Source: Paludifilum halophilum
Lineage (GTDB): Bacteria > Bacillota > Bacilli > Thermoactinomycetales > DSM-45169
Reading direction: 5' to 3'
NCBI RefSeq assembly: GCF_002245355.1
Contig: NZ_NOWF01000004.1
Coordinates: forward strand, 281,096-345,095
DNA length: 64,000 nucleotides
The position numbers and the translations under genes were made by a program. The notes below the pieces were generated by a model, which saw only the letters and a list, made by a program, of their open reading frames with translations, had not been told where the DNA came from and ran no database searches. This document shows, one piece after another, positions 58,178 through 64,000 of this stretch (position 1 is its first letter; the number at the start of each line of letters is the position of its first letter).

Positions 58178-58322
58178 TTATTCAATATGAACCTCAATGT
58201 CTGGGTGTCTGGGACTGTCTTTGTAGGCATTAACGTAAATTGTCCCAATAATCTCTTGTACCATTGTTTTTTGTTCCTCAACACTGAGTGATCTGTAGAT
58301 GTTTTGGAACTCTATGTTTTAA
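58178..58322 (-). pseudogene. C-terminal remnant of a large serine recombinase
   Basis: Minus-strand frame of about 47 codons reading IEFQNIYRSLSVEEQKTMVQEIIGTIYVN then a polar tail, the usual C-terminal end of large serine recombinases (LSxEEQKxMVQxII). Nothing upstream continues it; a stop stands just before. Leftover of an earlier integration system. Confidence 0.5.
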
Positions 58323-58517
58323 TTAAACGAATAATCCCCTTGTATAAGTTTTGGGAATGCGGGGAATTTTGAGAAAATATTTATCTAAGCGATTTAATAC
58401 TGGTTTACATTCATATTTTGGCTATTTGTGCGACTTACCGTCGATTGTTTTATTTTTGCTTCTGTTATGGAATAGAAATGTAGCTGTTGCATCCACAAGA
58501 AAATTTGGAGGGGTTAC

Positions 58518-59558
58518 ATGAGAAGAAAATGGCTCAGTCTGTTCTTGGTCCTATCCTTGTTCGTCACTCCCTTTTTGCCTACAGATGCGTTTGCTTCCGA
58601 GGCTACCGCTGAAGCTCCTAAAGAAATTAAAAAACAGGCTGCTTCAGCATTTGAGCAAGCCATAAAAAAAGGCGAAGAGGGAAAGTACAACATTGACGGG
58701 ATGACGGTCAATCTCAAGAAGTTATATGCTGTGGTCGATAAAAAAAATAAAACTGTTGAAATCCATGACGAAAAGCCCGTCACTTCCCAGAGAAAAATTC
58801 GTTGGGAAGCGGTTGAACTTGCGTGGGGAGTAACGTTTATTCCCCCTCCCCGAGAGAATAACGGTTATCCCGGAGACGGTTATGTTTTGACGACATTTAT
58901 GGTCGTTGATACGGATGGGATTGGTGCGCTAAACATTAAAGCCGACATCGATGTCAATACCTCGAATGAATTACGGGGGCCTTTCAACGAAGATTTCACA
59001 GCTATTAACGTCGATTGGAATTGGTTTCAATACTCAGAAGGTGATGTCGAAAACACTGTAACCAAGGTTGAAAATACAAAGTTTTATCGGGTAAACACAG
59101 ATATCACCGTGGACTTTTTGTTCGACTCAGATAGTCATTCGGAAACCATGGGGCCTTTATTAGCAAACAAAAAAGCCTTTGAATATCCTTGCGAATATTA
59201 CAATCCTGCCGACAATACGCTGCCACCGAAATGTCATGGAGACTCTTTATATCCACAGCTTTACCAAGATCCTTTTTCGGACAAAGTAATGTTCATGCCG
59301 ATTACTACTCAAATGCAACAAGTCCCTCCTGAGGAACGAGTGGAATGGAACAATGAAAAACGAGGAGAATACATCAAGCAATACATTGATACCTACGGCG
59401 ATCCGAAGAAAAAGGATCCCAGTTTCAATTGGTCCGACTATGATATCCACCACATCATCCCTCGAGAGTATGGTGGACAGAACAATTTTGCTAACTTAAT
59501 CCCTCTAAAACGTGAATTTCATCAACGGAACGTGACACCTTGGTGGACCAACTATTGA
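58518..59558 (+). CDS. Secreted HNH nuclease, probable antibacterial toxin
   Basis: 346 residues. Sec signal peptide about residues 1-27 (RRKWLSLFLVLSLFVTPFLPTDAFA), a helical stretch, an unassigned beta-rich middle domain (about 90-240) and a C-terminal HNH motif DIHHIIPREYGGQNNFANLIPLKREFHQR (His-His, Asn, His) in the last 35 residues. HNH ends of this shape are the DNase tips of bacteriocins and polymorphic toxins. The next gene is an SMI1/KNR4 protein, the common immunity partner. GGAGGGG precedes the ATG. Target inferred. Confidence 0.82.
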   Translation: MRRKWLSLFLVLSLFVTPFLPTDAFASEATAEAPKEIKKQAASAFEQAIKKGEEGKYNIDGMTVNLKKLYAVVDKKNKTVEIHDEKPVTSQRKIRWEAVELAWGVTFIPPPRENNGYPGDGYVLTTFMVVDTDGIGALNIKADIDVNTSNELRGPFNEDFTAINVDWNWFQYSEGDVENTVTKVENTKFYRVNTDITVDFLFDSDSHSETMGPLLANKKAFEYPCEYYNPADNTLPPKCHGDSLYPQLYQDPFSDKVMFMPITTQMQQVPPEERVEWNNEKRGEYIKQYIDTYGDPKKKDPSFNWSDYDIHHIIPREYGGQNNFANLIPLKREFHQRNVTPWWTNY

Positions 59559-59621
59559 GCATGAAAACCCATCTGCACCTGGTTTATACTAGGTGCAGAT
59601 ATTTTTTAAGGGGGAAATCGT

Positions 59622-60158
59622 ATGACCACGTCGCTGGTTGAAAAAACCCTCTCGGGCCTGAAAAAACGATTGGTCGACAACCAGTTAACCGTTCAGAATG
59701 AAAATGGGCATGTGGAAGAGATGGAGTTTCAATTCAAAGAAGCCGCAACTGATGAAGAAATTGAGGGCTTCATTCAATCGACGGGGCTTCAACTCCCCGA
59801 GGATTACCAAGCCTTTTTACGCATTCATAACGGATCCATCCTCTTTCAACCTTGGTATGGGGGGCAGTTTGAACTCTACGGCGTCTCGGAAATTGTTAAA
59901 AATCAGGTGCCCGGTTTACACCCAGAATCATGGTACCCGATCGGTTATCAGGATGGGGGTTATCTCTTACTGGATGGACAAAAGATCAAAAAAGGAGAAC
60001 CCGATTATTTGATTTGGTGGGAGTCGAGCCTGATTGAAGACGCCAAGCCGCTCGATTTAAACTTTGAGTTATGGTTTGATCGCTTCGTGACAGCCCAGGG
60101 GGCGAAGTTCTGGGACTGGCCTCTGTACAATGTCCATCGTTATTATAAAAATCGCTAA
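59622..60158 (+). CDS. SMI1/KNR4 (SUKH) family immunity protein
   Basis: 178 residues. The block ATDEEIEGFIQSTGLQLPEDYQAFLRIHNGSIL (about 45-78) is the SMI1/KNR4 signature, followed by GVSEIV, WYPIGYQDGGYLLLDGQ and a Trp-rich end. No signal peptide, so it stays in the cytoplasm. Gap of about 60 bases to the HNH gene contains a weak hairpin (AGGTGCAGA-type) that may allow separate extra expression of immunity. GGGGG site before the ATG. Confidence 0.82.
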   Translation: MTTSLVEKTLSGLKKRLVDNQLTVQNENGHVEEMEFQFKEAATDEEIEGFIQSTGLQLPEDYQAFLRIHNGSILFQPWYGGQFELYGVSEIVKNQVPGLHPESWYPIGYQDGGYLLLDGQKIKKGEPDYLIWWESSLIEDAKPLDLNFELWFDRFVTAQGAKFWDWPLYNVHRYYKNR

Positions 60159-60229
60159 AGCCCTATCCACCCATTCCCATCAACCCCCATTGGCGGGAGA
60201 GAAGGGAATATCCCTTTCTACCGCCATTT

Positions 60230-60567
60230 TTATTTTTCCTGGCTGGCCCAGGGTGGTGGCAACCGGGTGGTAATCGCAAGGTGGGGATGAGAAACATTCG
60301 CAAAATCATCAGGAAAATAATATAAAATGGCTTTTATAGCCGGGATTAGCGAACTTGTCGGAGGAATATTATTTACTGTCGGTATTTTGACCGTTGTAGG
60401 AGCTTTTCTCATTGTTGTTACCATGTTAGTCGCCATATTTACAGTACACTGGAGATATGGTTATTGGATCACTGAAACCGTGAACGGTTTTTGAATACAA
60501 TTTAATCCTTATTACCATAGCCATTGGAATCGCTCTTATCGGACCCGGAACATATGTTCTTTTTTGA
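60230..60567 (+). pseudogene. Broken DoxX-family membrane protein (mhqP-like)
   Basis: Frame starting at ATG 60327 reads MAFIAGISELVGGILFTVGIL..LVAIFTVHWRYGYW, the central DoxX segments, then stops at TGA after NGF. Dropping one T restores EYNLILITIAIGIALIGPGTYVLF to a natural end at about 60567. The N-terminal quarter is also scrambled. DoxX protein MhqP is made with MhqO in B. subtilis, and mhqO is the next gene, so this is probably its lost partner. Confidence 0.65.
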
Positions 60568-60747
60568 AAATAATGGTAATACCTCCATATGGTTCAGGAT
60601 CATGACAAATTAACATTTTAAGAAAAGGCAAGAAGGGTTGCAAATTTGAAATTTAACCACTTTCTATTCCACAACGAATGGGAATGTCATCGATTCAAGT
60701 GGTAACCCTAAGATGGTGATCCGTCTCATCCAGACTTTCAAAACTTA

Positions 60748-61734
60748 TCAAAAAGTCTTTTTTGTATCTATTGCCTCTAGCGGCTGTAGCCTGGCCTCGA
60801 TATTCTCCCGTTGCGGTTCAAGGAATGGGGGCAACGCAAGCTTTTGCCCAAGATGTTCAAAATCTTCGTCCATCGTAAATCCAGGACCATCTGTCGCAAG
60901 CTCAAACAGGATCCCGTTCGGTTCACGGAAATAGATCGAACGGAAGTAATAACGATCGATTGGCCCGGAGGTATGGATGCCGGCGGTCTCCAATCGCTCC
61001 AACCACTCTTTGTATTCTTGTTCATTCGGGACCCGGAAGGCAACATGATGGACACCACCGCGTCCCAGACGCTCCTGCGGAAGATCCTGTCGTACTTCAA
61101 CATGAACCTCTGCACCAGTCCCCCCGGCACCCGTGGCGAAAACAAGCACATCAGGTTGACTTTCAACAGTTGACGGATATTGACCAGCTGGCTGGAATCT
61201 CAGCACATCAGTTAACAATCGAACCGTCGGTTCAGCATCAGATACGGTTAGCGCAACCGGGCCTAAGCCGCGAATGCCATGCTGTACCGGAACCTGACTT
61301 TTCTCCCACGGTACACCACCGGGAACCCCTTCATTTTCATCCTCGACAACCAGCACGAGGCGTTGCCCTTCAAAATCCCGGAATGCAAGCGATTCCCGGC
61401 CTGCCCGGTAGAGAATTTCATCGTGATCCACCTGGAGCGAGTGGAATCGCGCTTGCCAATAGTGAAGGGCCTCCCGGTTTGGGACCCGTAACGAAATGGT
61501 GGATATACTGCTGGTGCCTGGATATGTGGGAGCGAGATTGGGGATATCAAAAAATGTTAATTCTGTTCCCGGGTTACCGCGTTCATCACCGTAAAACAAA
61601 TGATACGACGAGGTATCGTCCTGATTGACCGTCTTTTTGACCAACCGCATGCCCAACGTTTGCGTGTAAAAATTCACGTTTTGGGGAGCTTTCGAGGTGA
61701 GTGATGAAACATGGTGAATGCCTGTCAGTTGCAT
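60748..61734 (-). CDS. mhqO: Glyoxalase-family ring-cleaving dioxygenase, MhqO/MhqA type
   Basis: Protects against quinones and hydroquinones by ring cleavage. 328 residues in two glyoxalase/VOC halves: GIHHVSSLTSKAPQNVNFYTQTLGMRLVKKTVNQDD at the start (metal His) and GRGGVHHVAFRVPNEQEYKEW in the second half, with FELATDGPGF carrying a metal Glu. GGAGG lies eight bases before the ATG. In B. subtilis it is controlled by MhqR; no clear MhqR palindrome was found here. Next to a broken doxX gene. Confidence 0.88.
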   Translation of the reverse strand: MQLTGIHHVSSLTSKAPQNVNFYTQTLGMRLVKKTVNQDDTSSYHLFYGDERGNPGTELTFFDIPNLAPTYPGTSSISTISLRVPNREALHYWQARFHSLQVDHDEILYRAGRESLAFRDFEGQRLVLVVEDENEGVPGGVPWEKSQVPVQHGIRGLGPVALTVSDAEPTVRLLTDVLRFQPAGQYPSTVESQPDVLVFATGAGGTGAEVHVEVRQDLPQERLGRGGVHHVAFRVPNEQEYKEWLERLETAGIHTSGPIDRYYFRSIYFREPNGILFELATDGPGFTMDEDFEHLGQKLALPPFLEPQRENIEARLQPLEAIDTKKTF

Positions 61735-62446
61735 GTTAAGACCTCCATAAATTTTACTTTTGTCATCCGACTGTGAATATTATTGTTCCCCTTCTTTCAA
61801 GGAGGTGCCTATTTTAACAGAAAAACAAGAAATTATTTTTGTTTGGTATTCATCCCTTGAGAATTTGATAAGATCAACACTTCGCCTCCTCCACGAATAG
61901 TGACTTGAAATAATCTATTCACTAATTAATTATAGTACCTATACTTTAAAAAAGTAAGTTATTATACTGCACTAAAGCTGTATAAACCCTTTCGCTTTTT
62001 TATCCTTTGGGGATTGGTCGATATGTACGCCTGTCCGGCTTTTTTCAGGATGGGCAACTGGATGTAAGGGTTAAAAATCAAGATATCGGGTTAAGTAATA
62101 TTCGTACAAAACAAAAAGTCCATGTACAACCGAAAAATCGGATTCCGTAACCGTACACCTTTATGTAAAATAAAAGATTCAGGGTATAGAACTGATGTTT
62201 GTGATAAATTACGAGATGCCCTTCGAGCACTTTCGATATTAATTTATCCAGATGAGACACTGTTACACACCCCATTTTCATCAAATAGGGGTGTAAGTCC
62301 TCATTCGTTAGATAACATACTGGTGCGATGACTTTAAAAAAGGCATGTTTTTCAACTGTGTATTGTGTAATGACAATCTTTCCTTTTAGATTGTACCTAC
62401 ATCACTTGGAGTTATACTTATCTATCCTTAACGGGATGGGCGGCGA
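61735..62446. other. Long AT-rich region with no supportable gene
   Basis: About 710 bases. Short frames (for example 62122-62331) have no ribosome site and no recognisable domain. It probably holds the mhqO promoter and decayed DNA. Confidence 0.5.
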
Positions 62447-62464
62447 GCCCGCTATGCTCCACCA
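62447..62464 (+). repeat. Third copy of the tRNA-Ala 3' end (outer att site)
   Basis: 18 bases identical to the tRNA; the match extends three bases further upstream (CGA) with the tRNA than the 58063 copy does, so it may be the older, outer boundary. Confidence 0.85.
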
Positions 62465-62595
62465 AAGGAAATCCACCTTTCAGACCCGATCTGAAGGGTG
62501 GTCCGAGATACCTGTAATATATACAGTTTAGGTTGGGGCATTTGTCCCCACATCTTGCTTTGTCCATTCGATCATTGCCTATTGGAGACGAATCG

Positions 62596-62632
62596 TTTAT
62601 TATGGACATCAAAGGTCCATAATAAATATAAT
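62596..62632 (+). promoter_or_regulatory. rrf2 promoter with overlapping palindromic operator
   Basis: Perfect 12-bp inverted repeat TTTATTATGGAC/GTCCATAATAAA (62596-62607, 62614-62625) overlaps TGGACA (-35), 18-base spacer and TATAAT (-10, 62627-62632). Fits autoregulation. Confidence 0.7.
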
Positions 62633-62654
62633 CTTGGAAAGGGAGGAAGTAAAC

Positions 62655-63116
62655 ATACAGTTTTCCAAAAGCACCGATTACGCCCTGCACGCCTTAATTC
62701 ATTTGGCTCACTCGGAGCATCGCCATAACATTGGAATTAAGGAGTTATCTGCCACACTTGGCGTTTCGGAAAGCTACTTATCCAAAGTCATGTCCAAGCT
62801 GAGGCGGGATGGAATCGTACGCGCTGTGCCGGGAGTGAACGGCGGTTATGAGCTTGCACGGCCGGCCGAGCAGATTACATTTCTTGAGGTTATTCAGGTG
62901 ATTGAAGGTCGGCAACAGCTGTTCGAATGCTCGACTTTGAATTCGCAGCAACATCGGTTGTTAGCTGAAGAGGGAGCCGCGGAACGGGATCGGGATTGTC
63001 AAGGAAAGAGCGAATGCCTAGTTAAAAAGGTGATGGACGGCGCCGAAGAGCATCTGTATCAATACTTGCGGGAACACACGATCCAGTCGGTACTGGATGA
63101 AGCTTTCCAGCGTTAA
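62655..63116 (+). CDS. Rrf2-family transcriptional regulator with apparent ATA start
   Basis: 153 residues. The winged helix QFSKSTDYALHALIHLAH..GIKELSATLGVSESYLSKVMSKLRRDGIVRAVPGVNGGYELARP is standard Rrf2; three Cys follow (FEC, DRDC, SEC), though the spacing is not that of NsrR or IscR clusters. The family begins MQFSK, but here the codon before CAG TTT is ATA, with GGAGG eight bases ahead. The in-frame TTG 62634 lies at the -10 box, before any transcript start. So ATA is the likely, unusual initiation codon unless the base is wrong. Confidence 0.8.
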   Translation: MQFSKSTDYALHALIHLAHSEHRHNIGIKELSATLGVSESYLSKVMSKLRRDGIVRAVPGVNGGYELARPAEQITFLEVIQVIEGRQQLFECSTLNSQQHRLLAEEGAAERDRDCQGKSECLVKKVMDGAEEHLYQYLREHTIQSVLDEAFQR

Positions 63117-63119
63117 GTC

Positions 63120-63144
63120 AACAAGAAGTGATACACTTCTTGTT
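63120..63144 (+). terminator. Terminator after rrf2
   Basis: AACAAGAAGTG/CACTTCTTGTT stem followed by ATTTAATT. Confidence 0.65.
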
Positions 63145-63150
63145 ATTTAA

Positions 63151-63175
63151 TTATGGATATCATAGGTCTATTGAT
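63151..63175 (+). promoter_or_regulatory. Second, degenerate copy of the Rrf2 operator
   Basis: TTATGGATATCATAGGTCTA resembles TTATGGACATCAAAGGTCCA of the rrf2 promoter, and stands just before the reductase remnant. Confidence 0.5.
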
Positions 63176-63186
63176 GTGTCATATAC

Positions 63187-63275
63187 ATGGAAAACCAACG
63201 ACTCGATGTGGCGATTATTGGCGGGGGGGGGGCCGGCTGGTTTGAGTGCGGCCCTCGTTTTAGGATATGCGAGCG
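63187..63275 (+). pseudogene. N-terminal stub of an FAD/NAD(P) reductase (thioredoxin-reductase-like)
   Basis: Begins MENQRLDVAIIGGG and continues PAGLSAALVLG, the FAD dinucleotide-binding loop, but a run of ten G at 63223-63232 breaks the frame between the two halves, and about 85 bases in the gene is replaced by unrelated mobile-element sequence. Downstream of the Rrf2 regulator and its second operator, so it was probably the regulated gene. Confidence 0.65.
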
Positions 63276-63600
63276 GGAATCCTCCCCATTTTAATGGGGT
63301 AGTGCCCCTTCAGGCCACTTTGATCTGTTTGATCCCTTGCTGGGGGTGGTCGGGCTGGTAGGCCGTCTCCGATCTCTTGCAAAAAACGCATAGTGAGACC
63401 GGGAAGCGGAGCGACCTTGGTGAGACTTGTGCTCTCCTGAGTGCAAAGGATCTACGCCGGCCTCCACCCTCCTAACTTGGTTACCAGATGGAGCAGTAGA
63501 TGAAAGCGAGCGTCGGACGAGGGGGGTGTTAACCCCCCGCAAGTCCGACAATGTCGGTAGACAATCAGACCATATGTCGAGGGGAAATCGCGTGAAATAT
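63262..63600. other. Structured non-coding stretch, probable IS605-type end
   Basis: Several hairpins: CCCCATT/AATGGGG near 63283, and nested GTCGGAC/GTCCGAC with GGGGGG/CCCCCC at about 63513-63549. The segment resembles the folded ends of IS200/IS605 elements, one of which supplies the tnpA on the right. No coding frame is convincing. Confidence 0.4.
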
Positions 63601-63634
63601 AGCCAACTCCCACTATTTTCACTATACTACATGG

Positions 63635-64000
63635 ATGGGAAAAGAGAACATCAAGCATGCGAGAACCTGTGTCTATAACATCAATGATCATATCGTTTGT
63701 TCCGTCAAATACCGCAGAAAAGTACTGGATATGGAAATTGAATCCTTTCTGACAGAGCTTTTTCAAGAGATCGCGGAGGAAAAGGGCTTTGAAGTTGTCA
63801 TGATGGAAGTGGGTGAGAAAGATCATGTCCATGTATTTGCTTCCGCTCATCCAAAGGTGGCTCCCTCGTACATATGTTAAAAGGAATTTCCGCACGAAAA
63901 TGTTTCTTAAAATTCCCCCATTTAAAACAGAAACTTTGGGGAGGGCATCTTTGGAACAGTCGTTTCTACATCGAAACCATTGGCTCCATTTCTGAAGATA
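63635..64000 (+). pseudogene. tnpA: IS200/IS605-family Y1 transposase tnpA, frameshifted and cut by window
   Basis: Single-strand transposase of the HUH class. KHARTCVYNINDHIVCSVKYRRKVLD starts the protein, and the HUH motif is KDHVHVFASAHPKVAPSY. At about 63875 the frame ends (PSYIC then TAA), but the correct continuation LKGISARKCFLKFPHLKQK..GGHLWNSRFYIETIGSISED is present in another frame, with the catalytic Tyr in SRFYIETIG. So a small indel has broken the gene. The last part lies beyond the window. Confidence 0.8.

Larger units (their letters stand above)
58081..62464. mobile_element. Second accessory interval bounded by att copies
   Basis: Lies between tRNA-Ala 3'-end copies at 58063 and 62447. 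The ~35 bases after each copy are also near-duplicates (AAGGAAATCCACC..TTCAGACC..ATCTGAAGGGTGG), including the terminator stem. It holds the HNH/SMI1 pair, mhqO and broken genes but no intact recombinase. Best read as an older or dependent island in tandem with the IME. Confidence 0.6.

Noticed and set aside
62122..62331. 69-codon frame in the AT-rich region after mhqO
   Set aside because: No ribosome site, mixed composition and no recognisable segment.

Overview
The window looks like a chromosomal segment of a moderately GC-rich, Gram-positive, spore-former-type Firmicute of the order Bacillales. A thermoactinomycete-like relative (Kroppenstedtia, Melghirimyces or Planifilum type) is my best guess. 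The reasons are Bacillus-type gene order (nudix-glcK-rapZ-yvcK-whiA-crh; cggR-gapA-pgk-tpiA-gpmI-eno; secG-est-rnr-smpB-ssrA), HisZ-dependent short HisG, CtsR-type and CggR-type operators, a ydaO-type riboswitch and strong AGGAGG ribosome sites. The genus is an inference from style, not from a database match.

Layout. 1-8.4 kb: end of pyrD, a nucleotide-pyrophosphatase gene, and an eight-gene histidine operon (hisZGDBHAF-hisIE, without hisC or a histidinol phosphatase). 8.5-15.7 kb: a visibly AT-richer six-gene cluster on the minus strand that I do not recognise as any described pathway. It has an ATP-grasp ligase, a methyltransferase, a stand-alone AsnRS-like ligase, an MFS exporter, an MccF-like S66 peptidase and a HisRS/HisZ-like protein. 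It reads as a small amino-acid-derived natural-product pathway with its own export and immunity, and is the best candidate here for an undescribed system. 16-27 kb: prs paralogue, TPR protein, thioredoxin-like protein, a c-di-AMP riboswitch in front of a DarB/CbpB-like c-di-AMP receptor, the yvcI-glcK-rapZ-yvcK-whiA-HPr/Crh block, and a K+/H+ antiporter. 27.7-31.6 kb: an LPxTA surface protein, a 32-residue membrane peptide, clpP with a CtsR-type operator, tRNA-Arg, a 6S-like structured RNA and rpoN. 31.8-38.9 kb: the CggR-controlled lower-glycolysis operon. 39-45.1 kb: secG, a K+ channel broken by an in-frame stop, an orphan 5S rRNA, est, rnr, smpB, ssrA, tRNA-Thr and tRNA-Ala.

At tRNA-Ala(GGC) the genome turns into accessory DNA. 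A ~13 kb integrative mobilizable element (45084-58080) carries integrase, excisionase-like protein, HUH Rep/relaxase, FtsK/TcpA-like coupling protein, XRE repressor, a type III restriction-modification system whose res gene is split by an insertion sequence, and a GIY-YIG/DUF4357 protein. The tRNA 3' end recurs at 58063 and again at 62447. The second interval (58081-62446) holds a secreted HNH nuclease with a SMI1/KNR4 immunity gene, mhqO next to a broken mhqP-like doxX gene, and a serine-recombinase remnant. After the last repeat come an Rrf2 regulator that apparently starts at ATA, a broken flavoprotein reductase, and a frameshifted IS200/IS605 tnpA running to the window end.

Limits: functions come from motif reading and gene order only. 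No alignment, folding or search was run.
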